This document shows positions 17,033-29,168 of a stretch of DNA of 64,000 nt, in pieces. The notes below the pieces were generated by a model, which was not told where the DNA came from, did not search any database, and was given only the letters and a program-made list of their open reading frames with translations. This DNA is from Paraburkholderia caribensis (lineage in GTDB: Bacteria > Pseudomonadota > Gammaproteobacteria > Burkholderiales > Burkholderiaceae). The stretch's first letter is position 1; each line of letters opens with the position of its first letter. Location: assembly GCF_002902945.1 (NCBI RefSeq), contig NZ_CP026101.1, positions 1,054,001-1,118,000 of the forward strand. The letters are read 5' to 3'. Both the position numbers and the translations under genes were made by a program.

Positions 17033-17824
17033 ATGAATTCGCTCGAGTACGTACCAGTCCCGGCGTTTGATGACAATTACATCTGGGTCGTGTCGGACGG
17101 CCATCACGCCGTCGTCGTCGATCCGGGCGACGCCGCCCCGGTGAAGGCTTATCTGGCAAAACGGGGATGGCGGCTGAGCGCTATTTTACTCACGCACCAT
17201 CATGCCGACCACGTCGGCGGAGTGGCCGATCTGCTGGATGGCCAGGTTGTGCCCGTCTACGGCCCCGCCGGAGAAGCGATTCCGTACCTGACGGGGCGCC
17301 TCAAGCAGGGCGACGAAGTGCACATCGCCGCGCCGGCACTCAGTTTCACGATTCTCGATGTGCCCGGTCACACCCGCGGCCATATCGCGTATTTCCAGGC
17401 GGGCGATCCGCGCGGCACGCCGCACGTGTTCTGCGGCGACACGCTGTTCGCGTGCGGTTGCGGCCGGCTGTTCGAGGGCACGCCCGCACAGATGCTGAAC
17501 TCGCTCGACGCGCTCGCCGGTTTGCCCGGCGAGACGGAAGTGCACTGCGCACACGAATACACGCTGTCGAACATCCGCTTCGCGCTCGCGTGCGAGCCGG
17601 ACAACGCGAAGCTGCAAGCCTGGCGCGACGAAGCGACGGATCTGCGCGCGCGCCACGTGCCGACGCTGCCCACGACGATCGCTCACGAACGCGCCGTCAA
17701 TCCGTTCCTGCGGGCGGGCGAGCCGACAGTTCAGGCGACCCTCGCCGAGCAGTTGCATGAATCGGTGCCGGATCGGTTGGCCGCCTTCACGTTGATGCGG
17801 GAATGGAAGAACAGGTTCCGCTGA
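17033..17824 (+). CDS. gloB: hydroxyacylglutathione hydrolase (glyoxalase II)
   Basis: Glyoxalase II hydrolyses S-D-lactoylglutathione to D-lactate and glutathione, completing methylglyoxal detoxification. The metallo-beta-lactamase motif LTHHHADHVGG (His55, His57, Asp59, His60) and the later metal ligands in DVPGHTRGHIAYF, FCGDTLFACGCGRLFEGT and HCAHEYTLSNIRFA are present. The start at 17033 gives 263 residues, close to the usual 255-260; an ATG at 17012 would add seven residues. Confidence 0.96.
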   Translation: MNSLEYVPVPAFDDNYIWVVSDGHHAVVVDPGDAAPVKAYLAKRGWRLSAILLTHHHADHVGGVADLLDGQVVPVYGPAGEAIPYLTGRLKQGDEVHIAAPALSFTILDVPGHTRGHIAYFQAGDPRGTPHVFCGDTLFACGCGRLFEGTPAQMLNSLDALAGLPGETEVHCAHEYTLSNIRFALACEPDNAKLQAWRDEATDLRARHVPTLPTTIAHERAVNPFLRAGEPTVQATLAEQLHESVPDRLAAFTLMREWKNRFR

Positions 17825-17911
17825 CCTGGTAAATCATGGGGATATGCTCATCCGAATCGTAGAAACAAACGCCAAGCCTCAGATTTGGCTACGTTTTTCA
17901 CATTATTCTGA

Positions 17912-17940
17912 TTGACGGAAAGGGCGGTCTTTCGTACTAT
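17912..17940 (+). promoter_or_regulatory. sigma-70 type promoter of mltD
   Basis: TTGACG (17912-17917) and TACTAT (17935-17940) are separated by 17 bp; the mltD ATG lies 40 bp downstream. Confidence 0.7.
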
Positions 17941-17979
17941 CGGCTGCAAATTCCAGCCCTTTTGGAAGCCGAGACGTTC

Positions 17980-19656
17980 ATGAGATTTATCTTTAGCGCG
18001 TTGTTGGTCCTGACGCTCGCCGCCTGCGCGAGCCAAGGGCCAGCAACGAACAGCCTTCCCACTGCTTCCGATCCCGCCAGCCAGCAAGCCGTAGCCGACG
18101 CCCTTCGCAAGACTGCCACTGCCAAAGAAACGATTAACGTCGACCAGGGTTCCGTCGACCAGTTGACGAGCGCGGACAGCGATCTCTGGGGCCGTATCCG
18201 CCGTGGTTTTCAGATGCCCGACCTGCAGACGGACCTCGTCGACATGCAGGTCAACTGGTATGCGCAGCGCCCGGACTACGTCCAGCGCATGACCGAACGG
18301 TCGCAAAAGTATCTGTATCACATCGTCGAAGAGCTGGAAGCGCGCCATATGCCGACCGAGCTGGCGCTCCTGCCGTTCATCGAGTCCGCGTATAACCCGC
18401 AGGCGCTGTCGGTCGCGAAGGCGGCGGGCATGTGGCAGTTCGTGCCGGGCACGGGCCGCACGTACAACCTCAAGCAGAACATGTGGCAGGACGAGCGACG
18501 CGATGTGCTCGCTTCCACCAGTGCCGCGCTCGACTATCTGTCGCGTCTGCACGATATGTTCGGCGACTGGTATCTGGCGCTTGCCGCGTATAACTGGGGC
18601 GAGGGCAACGTGCAGCGCGCGATCGCGCGCAACGAGGCGGCCGGTCTGCCGACGGACTATCAGAGCCTGCGCATGCCGATGGAAACGCGCAACTACGTGC
18701 CGAAACTGCAGGCGGTCAAGAACATCGTGATGAACCCGCAGGTCTACGGGCTCACGCTGCCGTCCATCCCGAATCACCCGTACTTCGTGACAGTGACGAC
18801 TTCGCACGATATCGACGTCGACACCGCGGCGAAGCTCGCGAACATGACGCCGGACGAATTCCGTTCGCTGAATCCGTCGTTCAAGAAGCCGGTCATTCTG
18901 GGCGCGACGCAGCCGCAGATCCTGCTGCCGTTCGACAACGCCAGCGCGTTCGAGCGCAATCTGAAGTCGTACACGGGTTCGCTATCGTCGTGGACGACCT
19001 ATACGGTCACCGAGCGCTCGCGTCCGGCTGCGATTGCCGAAAAGATCGGCGTCGATCCCGACACGCTGATGGCCGTCAACAAGATTCCGGCCGGCATGCG
19101 CCTGAAGCCGGGGTCGACGATTGTCGTGCCGCGCGCCGATGACGACGACGAAGACATCAGTGCAGACGTCGCCGAAAGCGCCGTGCTCGCGATCGAGCCG
19201 GACGTGCCCGACACACGCAAGATGCTGATCCGCGTGCGGCGCAAGCAGTCAATGGCGATGATCGCGGATCGTTACGACGTATCGGTTGGTCAGTTGAAGG
19301 CGTGGAACCGGACGAAGCGCGACCTCGTCATGCCGGGCCAGGTCGTCGTGCTGCATGTCCCCGTCGGCAAGGCGATGCCGAGCGAGCCGGGTCCGCAGAA
19401 GCTGGCGACGGTGCCCGTCGGCGGCGGTGTCGAGAAGGCCAGCGCCCAGGTCGCAGACACGAAATCGGAATCGCGCTACGATAAGAAACGAGGCCGCGGC
19501 CACACTGGCGTGGTGAAGGTGTCGGAACCGGTTAGCAAGCCTGCTGCCGCAAAAGGCAAGGTGACGAAGGTTTCGACGGAAGCGGCTGGCAAGGCGTCGA
19601 AGGCCGATACTGGTAGCCGCCACAAGGTCTCGGCCAGCGCGAAGAAGGGCAAGTAA
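17980..19656 (+). CDS. mltD: membrane-bound lytic murein transglycosylase D (LysM lipoprotein)
   Basis: MltD cleaves peptidoglycan glycan strands to form 1,6-anhydromuramoyl ends at the outer membrane. The N-terminus is a lipoprotein signal (LVLTLAACAS). The SLT catalytic domain is clear: LALLPFIESAYNPQALSVAKAAGMWQF has the catalytic Glu in FIES, followed by GTGRTYNL and YLALAAYNWGEGNVQRAI. Two LysM-like peptidoglycan-binding modules follow (TYTVTERSRPAAIAEKIGVD and IRVRRKQSMAMIADRYDVS). The last about 80 residues are Lys/Ala/Ser-rich low complexity. Total 558 residues. Confidence 0.95.
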   Translation: MRFIFSALLVLTLAACASQGPATNSLPTASDPASQQAVADALRKTATAKETINVDQGSVDQLTSADSDLWGRIRRGFQMPDLQTDLVDMQVNWYAQRPDYVQRMTERSQKYLYHIVEELEARHMPTELALLPFIESAYNPQALSVAKAAGMWQFVPGTGRTYNLKQNMWQDERRDVLASTSAALDYLSRLHDMFGDWYLALAAYNWGEGNVQRAIARNEAAGLPTDYQSLRMPMETRNYVPKLQAVKNIVMNPQVYGLTLPSIPNHPYFVTVTTSHDIDVDTAAKLANMTPDEFRSLNPSFKKPVILGATQPQILLPFDNASAFERNLKSYTGSLSSWTTYTVTERSRPAAIAEKIGVDPDTLMAVNKIPAGMRLKPGSTIVVPRADDDDEDISADVAESAVLAIEPDVPDTRKMLIRVRRKQSMAMIADRYDVSVGQLKAWNRTKRDLVMPGQVVVLHVPVGKAMPSEPGPQKLATVPVGGGVEKASAQVADTKSESRYDKKRGRGHTGVVKVSEPVSKPAAAKGKVTKVSTEAAGKASKADTGSRHKVSASAKKGK

Positions 19657-19742
19657 ACAACAGCGGCCTTCTCGAGGATGACCGAACATGCGCTGCGGGG
19701 GCAGCGTATGAAGTGCGCTCCGATCTCTCCTCGTTTTCCTTG

Positions 19743-19772
19743 ACGCCGTCACCTGAGGTGACGGCGTTTTCA
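19743..19772 (+). terminator. rho-independent terminator after mltD
   Basis: ACGCCGTCACC and GGTGACGGCGT form an 11-bp perfect stem with a three-base loop, followed by TTTTCATTT. It lies 87 bp after the mltD stop. Confidence 0.88.
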
Positions 19773-19900
19773 TTTCCACCGACCTGTGCCTGCGGGAACC
19801 CATAAAGGAGCCCGTACGCGATGCGCGGTCTTGCGACACGATGGACATGATTAGGCTATCGTTCACCCTCGGGCCCGCTGGGCCAACTCGCTGACGCCTC

Positions 19901-21145
19901 ATGCTCTCGACGCCGCTTCGTGTTTTTCTCCTGTTCTCCGCCGGCTACTTCGTCTCGTATGTGTTTCGTGGCGTGAATCTCGGTTTCGCGCCGCTGATCA
20001 CGCACGAGCTCGGCTTGACAGCCGCCGATCTCGGTCTGCTGACCAGCCTGTATTTCCTCGGCTTCGCGGGCGCGCAACTGCCTGCGGGCGTGCTGCTCGA
20101 TCACTACGGCGCGCGTCGCGTGACGGCAGGGATGCTGCTGTTCGCCGCCGCAGGCATTGGCGTATTCGGCGCCGCGCACGGCGTCGGGACGATGATGGTC
20201 GGTCGGCTGCTGATTGGCGTCGGCGTGTCGGTGTGCCTCGGTGGCGCGTTCAAGGCGCTGGCGCAACATTTCCCGGCGGCACGCCTGCCGCTGATCAATG
20301 GGCTCGTGATGGCCGTCGGCGGTCTGGGCGGCGTCGTGGTCGGTTCGCCGTTGACGTGGCTGCTGACGCTGGCGAGCTGGCGCACCGTCTGCGTCGGGCT
20401 CGTCATTCTCACGATCGTCGTGGCGGCGGTGCTCTGGGCGTTCGCGCCCGAAACGAGGGAGACGCACCATCAGGCCAGCCTCGTCAGCCAGTTCAAGGGC
20501 ACGTGGCATATCCTGCGCAGCGCGGCGTTCTGGAAGATCGCGTCATTCTCGGTCGTCACGCAAGGCGTGTTCTACGCCATGCAGTCGCTGTGGGTGGGGG
20601 CGTGGTTGCGCGACGTAGCGGGCTTGCAGTCGCATGAAGCGGCCGCGTTCGTCTCGGTGCTCGGCTTCGCGATGATGGCCGGCTGTGTCGGCTTTGGCGC
20701 GGCGGCGCGCAGCATGGAGCGGCGGGGGCTGTCGCTGTATGCGTTTTGCGGAGTCGGCATGGTGCTTTTCGTTATCACTCAACTGCTGATCATGCTGCGG
20801 GCGCCGCTGCCGGCAGGATTGCTGTGGGCGGCTTACGGGATTTTCGGCGGCGTCGGCATTCTGAGTTATGCGGTGCTCGCGCGCCATTTCCCGCCGCATC
20901 TGATCGGGCGCGCGAATACCACGCTCACGCTGATTATTTTCCTGCTGATCTTCGGCTTCCAGATTGGCGTGGGCGCAGTGCTGTCGCGCTGGACGCCCGT
21001 CGACGGACACTATCCGCCCGCCGCGCATCTGACCGCGTGGGGCATTCTGGTTGCGCTGCAACTGGCGAGCGCCATCTGGTACGTGCTGCCGAGCCGCGTG
21101 CTGGCCAAAAGTCCGGCGCACGTGCACGCCGAACATCAGCCGTAA
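19901..21145 (+). CDS. MFS transporter
   Basis: This is a 414-residue major facilitator superfamily permease with about twelve hydrophobic segments. The loop 2-3 signature is present as GVLLDHYGARRVTAG (G-x-x-x-D-x-x-G-x-R), and there is a charged central loop around residues 185-200 (APETRETHHQ). The substrate cannot be told from sequence. It is a lone gene between the mltD terminator and the carA leader, with no adjacent regulator or catabolic gene. Confidence 0.88.
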   Translation: MLSTPLRVFLLFSAGYFVSYVFRGVNLGFAPLITHELGLTAADLGLLTSLYFLGFAGAQLPAGVLLDHYGARRVTAGMLLFAAAGIGVFGAAHGVGTMMVGRLLIGVGVSVCLGGAFKALAQHFPAARLPLINGLVMAVGGLGGVVVGSPLTWLLTLASWRTVCVGLVILTIVVAAVLWAFAPETRETHHQASLVSQFKGTWHILRSAAFWKIASFSVVTQGVFYAMQSLWVGAWLRDVAGLQSHEAAAFVSVLGFAMMAGCVGFGAAARSMERRGLSLYAFCGVGMVLFVITQLLIMLRAPLPAGLLWAAYGIFGGVGILSYAVLARHFPPHLIGRANTTLTLIIFLLIFGFQIGVGAVLSRWTPVDGHYPPAAHLTAWGILVALQLASAIWYVLPSRVLAKSPAHVHAEHQP

Positions 21146-21262
21146 GCTGCCGGGCATATCCTGATACGTGGTGAAGGGCCCGGCCAGCGGCTGCGCTGCG
21201 CGCTGATGATTCCCGAAGCGTCCGGTAGCAGCCGCTTCGCCGCGCCGTCACCTATCTCGGAT

Positions 21263-21292
21263 TTGAAGAGAAGGGTCGTTTCAGGCTATAAT
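21263..21292 (+). promoter_or_regulatory. promoter of the carA leader
   Basis: TTGAAG (21263-21268) and a perfect TATAAT (21287-21292) are separated by 18 bp. The implied transcript start near 21299 gives a leader of about 300 nt before carA. Confidence 0.65.
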
Positions 21293-21384
21293 TTCAAGGT
21301 TTGAGCTTATCAACCCGCACCCTAGCGCCTACCTCTCCCATACCGTTCATCCGCCGCGTTTCGTTGTAGTCCCGGTTGTTTTTC

Positions 21385-21561
21385 ATGAGTGAATACTCCC
21401 GGCTACCGTCGCCAGCGGCCCGCAACAGCCAGTTCGCCTACACAATGGGCCGACTGCGAGCTCCGCGGCGCCTGTGCGACCCTCCACGAACAGCGACAAC
21501 GCGAGCGAGCCTGCGCGCGCATCGAATGATGCGCCTCGCCGCGGCCCGCACGGTCGGATAG
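21385..21561 (+). other. arginine-rich leader ORF upstream of carA (tentative)
   Basis: A 58-codon ORF lies inside the long carA leader, ending 37 bp before the carA start. About thirteen of its residues are arginine. carAB supplies carbamoyl phosphate for arginine and pyrimidine synthesis, so an Arg-rich leader peptide would be a sensible sensor. Against it, GC-rich DNA yields Arg-rich frames by chance and there is no obvious ribosome binding site or terminator hairpin. An alternative TTG start lies at 21376. Confidence 0.25.
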
Positions 21562-21598
21562 ACAGGTCGGCAACAGGGTGCTCCCCAAGGAGTCTCCC

Positions 21599-22753
21599 GT
21601 GTTGCCGTCATTTTCTCCCGCTCTGCTCGCGCTCGCCGACGGCACGGTCTTTCGTGGTTACTCGATCGGCGCGCCCGGTCATACGATCGGTGAAGTCGTC
21701 TTCAATACGGCCATCACCGGCTATCAGGAAATCCTGACCGACCCCAGCTACGCGCGCCAGATCGTCACGCTGACGTATCCGCACATCGGCAATGTTGGTG
21801 TGAATGCCGAAGACGTCGAAGCCACGAAAGTCCATGCCGCCGGCCTGATCATCCGTGATCTGCCTGTTCTCGCGTCCAACTTCCGCATGGAGCGCACGCT
21901 CCCGGATTACCTGAAGGCGGAAGGCGTCGTCGCGATCGCCGGTATCGACACCCGCAAGCTCACGCGCGTGCTGCGCGACAAGGGCGCGCAAAACGGCGCG
22001 ATTCTCGCAGGCTCGGATGACGAAGCAAAGGCAATCGAACTCGCGCGCTCGTTCCCCGGCCTTGCGGGCATGGACCTCGCGAAAGTCGTGTCGACGCAAA
22101 AGCCATACGAATGGAAACAGACGGAATGGCGTCTCGGCAGCGGTTATGGCATGCAGAACACGCCGCGCTACCGCGTCGTCGCGTTCGACTTCGGCGTGAA
22201 GTACAACATCCTGCGCATGCTCGCGGAACGCGGCTGCCAGGTCACGGTGCTGCCCGCGCAAGCCACGGCTGCTGACGCGCTCGCGCTGAATCCGGACGGC
22301 ATCTTCCTGTCGAACGGCCCCGGCGATCCCGAGCCGTGCGATTACGCGATCGCTGCCACGCGCGAATTCATCGAGCGCGGCATTCCGACGTTCGGCATCT
22401 GCCTCGGCCATCAGATCATGGGTCTCGCCGTCGGCGCGAAGACGATGAAGATGAAGACGGGCCACCACGGCGCGAATCATCCCGTGAAGGACCTTGGCGA
22501 CGGTCGCGTCGTGATCACGTCCCAGAACCACGGTTTCGCGGTCGACGCCGACACGCTGCCCGCCAACGCGAAGGTGACGCACGTGTCGCTGTTCGACGGC
22601 ACGCTGCAAGGCTTCGCGCTGACGGACAAGCCGGCATTCTGCTTCCAGGGTCACCCGGAAGCATCGCCGGGTCCGAACGACGTCGCCTATCTGTTCGACC
22701 GCTTCACTGCGTTGATGGACGAGGCGAAGGGCAATAACTCGGCAGCGGCGTAA
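21599..22753 (+). CDS. carA: carbamoyl-phosphate synthase small subunit
   Basis: CarA is the glutamine amidotransferase subunit that feeds ammonia to CarB for carbamoyl phosphate. The N-terminal small-subunit domain (ALLALADGTVFRGYSIGA, FNTAITGYQEILTDPSYA) is followed by the class I amidotransferase domain with the nucleophile Cys268 in FGICLGHQIMGLA and the catalytic His/Glu in FQGHPEASPGP. The start is a GTG at 21599, supported by AAGGAG at 21587-21592 and giving MLPSFSPALL; an upstream ATG at 21578 overlaps this ribosome binding site. 384 residues. Confidence 0.97.
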   Translation: MLPSFSPALLALADGTVFRGYSIGAPGHTIGEVVFNTAITGYQEILTDPSYARQIVTLTYPHIGNVGVNAEDVEATKVHAAGLIIRDLPVLASNFRMERTLPDYLKAEGVVAIAGIDTRKLTRVLRDKGAQNGAILAGSDDEAKAIELARSFPGLAGMDLAKVVSTQKPYEWKQTEWRLGSGYGMQNTPRYRVVAFDFGVKYNILRMLAERGCQVTVLPAQATAADALALNPDGIFLSNGPGDPEPCDYAIAATREFIERGIPTFGICLGHQIMGLAVGAKTMKMKTGHHGANHPVKDLGDGRVVITSQNHGFAVDADTLPANAKVTHVSLFDGTLQGFALTDKPAFCFQGHPEASPGPNDVAYLFDRFTALMDEAKGNNSAAA

Positions 22754-22903
22754 AGCAGGAACGCCTGCAAAACGTCGCGCACAGCGACGGGAAAAAAGGC
22801 GCGCCCCGCGACGCCGTTCGGCCGAGCCCCCACGGGCCGGTCCGGGCGGCACAACGCCGGTGCGCCAACAGTAAGAACTCAGGAATACATTAGCGAGAGC
22901 GTT

Positions 22904-26158
<3,255 letters not shown>

Positions 26159-26187
26159 GGCTTCAGATTTCTGTCGAAGACGTAAGT

Positions 26188-26282
26188 GCCGCGGTTAAGC
26201 GGCGTCCCTAAGGTGTCAGATCGGGCTTTGTGCCACGTTTGCGCACCGTACCGGGATGCACTTAACCGCGGTGATTTTTTTT
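26188..26282 (+). promoter_or_regulatory. competing hairpins and T-run between carB and greA
   Basis: CCGCGGTTAAG at 26189-26199 pairs perfectly with CTTAACCGCGG at 26261-26271, and eight T residues follow at 26275-26282. The left arm can instead fold locally (GCCGC/GCGGC, 26188-26203). This is the geometry of a terminator with an alternative structure; it may end the carAB transcript or regulate greA. Confidence 0.55.
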
Positions 26283-26310
26283 GTGGCTGTCTTTTGCCAA
26301 AGAGTTGTTT

Positions 26311-26787
26311 ATGAGCACTATTCCATTGACGAAGCGCGGCGCAGACCAACTGCGCGACGAGTTGCAGCGCCTGAAATCGGTCGAGCGTCCGTCCGTCATC
26401 AATTCGATCGCGGAAGCGCGTGCCCAAGGCGATCTGTCGGAAAACGCCGAGTACGACGCTGCGAAAGAGAAGCAAGGGTTTATCGAAGGCCGTATCGCTG
26501 AGATCGAGTCGAAGCTGGCGGCCGCGCAAATCATCGACCCGTCCGCGCTCGACGCGGAAGGCCGCGTCGTGTTCGCCGCGACGGTCGATCTGGAAGATCT
26601 GGATTCGGGTGATTCGGTTACCTATCAAATCGTCGGCGACGACGAAGCCGATCTCGAGCACGGCCTGATTTCCGTCAGCTCGCCGATCGCGCGTGCGCTG
26701 ATCGGCAAGACGGAAGGCGATGTCGCGTCGGTGCAGGCGCCGGGCGGCGTGCGCGAATACGAGATCATCGCGGTCCGTTACATCTGA
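26311..26787 (+). CDS. greA: transcription elongation factor GreA
   Basis: GreA binds the secondary channel of RNA polymerase and stimulates cleavage of backtracked transcripts. The N-terminal coiled-coil is clear with the acidic tip (SIAEARAQGDLSENAEYDAAKEKQGF), and the C-terminal FKBP-like domain includes GLISVSSPIARALIGKTEGDV. 158 residues, normal length. ATG at 26311 gives the family start MSTIPLTKRGADQLRDEL. Followed 10 bp later by a DUF4149 gene. Confidence 0.97.
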   Translation: MSTIPLTKRGADQLRDELQRLKSVERPSVINSIAEARAQGDLSENAEYDAAKEKQGFIEGRIAEIESKLAAAQIIDPSALDAEGRVVFAATVDLEDLDSGDSVTYQIVGDDEADLEHGLISVSSPIARALIGKTEGDVASVQAPGGVREYEIIAVRYI

Positions 26788-26797
26788 GGCGGTTGCC

Positions 26798-27313
26798 GTG
26801 TCTTCGATGCCGCATCGTCTGTTCCGCCTGTTGACGGTCGTTTGGGTCGGCAGTTTGCTGACCATTGGCTATGCCGTGGCGCCTGTGCTGTTCACGTCGC
26901 TCGACCGCGTGACGGCGGGCGCGGTCGCGGCGCAGCTGTTTCGCATCGAAGGTGTGATCGGCGTGGTGTGCGGCGTGCTGCTGCTTGCGCTGTGTAATCT
27001 GCTGGTCCGGCGCGGCGGCGATGCCTATCGACGTCTACGCTGGCTGATTGCCGGCATGCTGGTGTGCGTGCTGGTCGGCTACTTTGCGTTGCAGCCGTTC
27101 ATGAATGCGCTGCGCATCGCCGCGCAGGAAGCGGGCACGGATGTCGGCCACTCTGTTTATGCGAGCCGCTTTGGCATGCTGCACGGCGTGTCGAGTGTGT
27201 TCTATCTGATCGAAAGCCTGTTGGGCATCGTGCTCGTGTGGAAGCTTCCGGCAGAATCGGGCGTTGCCGTGGAGCGGGGCGCGGGGCGTGTGGCTGGCCG
27301 GACGGCGGGATAA
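26798..27313 (+). CDS. DUF4149 family membrane protein
   Basis: This is a predicted four-helix membrane protein of about 171 residues (LFRLLTVVWVGSLLTIGYAVAP; IEGVIGVVCGVLLLALCNLLV; LIAGMLVCVLVGYFAL; SSVFYLIESLLGIVLVW). Its function is unknown; a DUF4149 gene between greA and yhbY is common in Burkholderiaceae. GTG at 26798 is preferred because GAGG lies eight bases upstream; an ATG at 26807 is the alternative. Probably co-transcribed with greA. Confidence 0.82.
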   Translation: MSSMPHRLFRLLTVVWVGSLLTIGYAVAPVLFTSLDRVTAGAVAAQLFRIEGVIGVVCGVLLLALCNLLVRRGGDAYRRLRWLIAGMLVCVLVGYFALQPFMNALRIAAQEAGTDVGHSVYASRFGMLHGVSSVFYLIESLLGIVLVWKLPAESGVAVERGAGRVAGRTAG

Positions 27314-27476
27314 CGCGCGTCGGCGGCAATGACGCGTCCGGGCAAGCGAGTAGCCGGCCCCGACAGCGCTTAAGAATCGCGGCGGATCGCCGCATGACGT
27401 CGGTGTCCGTCAATCCCGCTTCGGCTGGCGCGGTCCGGCAGAGATATCAAACCGGTTCGCCGCGCCAAGCCCGTCA

Positions 27477-28031
27477 TTACTTCGACGTCTGATGCAGGCG
27501 CTTCGCGCTGGTTTGGCGCTTCTTCGCCTTCTTGATGTTGCCACCCGCGGTGACGCGTTCGTTGCCGCGCACCACCAACTTCTGCGCCTTGGGTTTGCGC
27601 ATCGGATTTTCGGACGGCTTGACGACCTTCACGACGCGCGGCGCGCGGCCCTTATTCGACGGTGATTCGCCGGCTACTTCCCGTGCGCTCGGCAGCGCGC
27701 CGCGCTTCGTCTTCGCAGCCGGTGCACGTGCAGCAGGCGCTCGCTCGGCAGCCACCTTTTCCGGCTTCCAGATGACCAGCAACTTGCCGATATGCTGGAT
27801 CGGCGCCGCGTTCAGGCGATCGCAGATGTCTTCGTAGATGGCGATGCGCTCTTCGCGCTCGTCGCCGAACACGCGGATCTTGATCAGCTGGTGCGCTTTC
27901 AGGTGGACCTTGATTTCGGTCAGTACGGCATCGGTCAGCCCTTCGGCGCCGACGATCACGACCGGCTTGAGCGCGTGAGCCTGGGAGCGCAATTCGGCGC
28001 GTTGTTCGGAAGAAACTTTGAGGGCTGGCAT
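27477..28031 (-). CDS. YhbY-type CRM domain RNA-binding protein
   Basis: The N-terminal 95 residues form a CRM/YhbY domain (ELRSQAHALKPVVIVGAEGLTDAVLTEIK, LIKIRVFGDEREER), known from ribosome-associated factors that bind pre-50S particles. Unlike the roughly 97-residue E. coli YhbY, this protein has an extra 85-90-residue Ala/Lys/Arg-rich tail, probably disordered and RNA-binding. Divergent from rlmE, a conserved arrangement (yhbY next to rlmE-ftsH). Confidence 0.9.
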   Translation of the reverse strand: MPALKVSSEQRAELRSQAHALKPVVIVGAEGLTDAVLTEIKVHLKAHQLIKIRVFGDEREERIAIYEDICDRLNAAPIQHIGKLLVIWKPEKVAAERAPAARAPAAKTKRGALPSAREVAGESPSNKGRAPRVVKVVKPSENPMRKPKAQKLVVRGNERVTAGGNIKKAKKRQTSAKRLHQTSK

Positions 28032-28319
28032 GAGAAGTAGAGGACTCGACTAAAATGGCGACGCCCGCGAGCAGGGACCGGTGGTCCGGCAAACCGGCGG
28101 AACAGCAGGCGGTGCGCGAAAAAACAGGAAACTGCGGTTAGGCGACTGCGGGCGATGAATCCGGCATCAAGGCCGGCGCCAGGTTGCTGCGTTAGCGGCG
28201 GCAGCGCGGACTGCAAGCAGAATCACGAGCGCGGAGACAGCCTTTGGCTGCAGCCACGCGAATTAAACGCGTATTATCCGCTAAAAGCGCGGCATTACGT
28301 AGCAAGAGTTCAACGTTTA

Positions 28320-28982
28320 ATGGCAAAAAACAAGTTCAACACGTCGTGGCTGCACGACCACATCAACGATCCGTACGTGAAAATGGCGCAGCGGGAGGGC
28401 TATCGCGCCCGCGCAGCCTACAAGCTGAAGGAAATCGACGAGCAGGACAAGCTGATCCGCCCGGGTCAGGTGATCGTCGATCTGGGCGCCGCGCCCGGCA
28501 GCTGGAGCCAGTACGTCCGCAACAAGCTCGCGCAGGGCAAGCATCGCGACGCCCAGCGGGACGGCGGCATCGACGGCACGATCATTGCGCTCGACCTGCT
28601 GCCGATGGAGCCGATCGCCGACGTCCATTTCATTCAGGGCGACTTCCGCGAGGACAGCGTTCTCGAACAACTGGAAGAAGTGGTTGGAGAACGCGATGTC
28701 GACCTTGTAATTTCGGATATGGCGCCCAACCTGTCGGGAGTGGCGGTGGCGGATGCCGCGCGGATTGAGCATGTGTGCGATCTCGCGCTGGAATTTTCGC
28801 AAAACCACCTCAAACCCGATGGTGCCCTTTTAGTCAAATGCTTTCACGGGAGCGGTTACAGCCAGATTGTCGAAAAGTTCAAGCATCAGTTTAAGACGGT
28901 GGCCGCTCGCAAACCGAAGGCGTCCCGAGACAAATCGTCCGAGACGTTCATTCTGGGAAGGCATCTGAAGCGACCCCGTTAA
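28320..28982 (+). CDS. rlmE: 23S rRNA 2'-O-ribose U2552 methyltransferase
   Basis: RlmE (FtsJ/RrmJ) methylates U2552 of 23S rRNA in the 50S A-loop, a late assembly step. The SAM motif VDLGAAPGSWSQY (about residues 53-65) and the catalytic lysine/aspartate positions (Lys35 in AAYKLKEID, the VISDMAPNLSG loop, and VKCFHGSG) are present. ATG at 28320 gives MAKNKFNTSWL, the usual start; 220 residues. It lies upstream of ftsH, as in many proteobacteria. Confidence 0.96.
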   Translation: MAKNKFNTSWLHDHINDPYVKMAQREGYRARAAYKLKEIDEQDKLIRPGQVIVDLGAAPGSWSQYVRNKLAQGKHRDAQRDGGIDGTIIALDLLPMEPIADVHFIQGDFREDSVLEQLEEVVGERDVDLVISDMAPNLSGVAVADAARIEHVCDLALEFSQNHLKPDGALLVKCFHGSGYSQIVEKFKHQFKTVAARKPKASRDKSSETFILGRHLKRPR

Positions 28983-29168
28983 ACCGGGTGCAATGATATG
29001 TAAGCCCGCATTTCCGGCACGCCGGAAAATAAGAGCGCTGAGGTTGCGCGGTACGCTATTTATGCGGTAGCGAATGCTTATGGCAGGGGTCTTCGGACTG
29101 GATTAGAATGCCTGAGTGGTGCCGCAAGGCAAATGTAGGCGCTTGTCTATGAGTGAAGGAGTGGTGCT

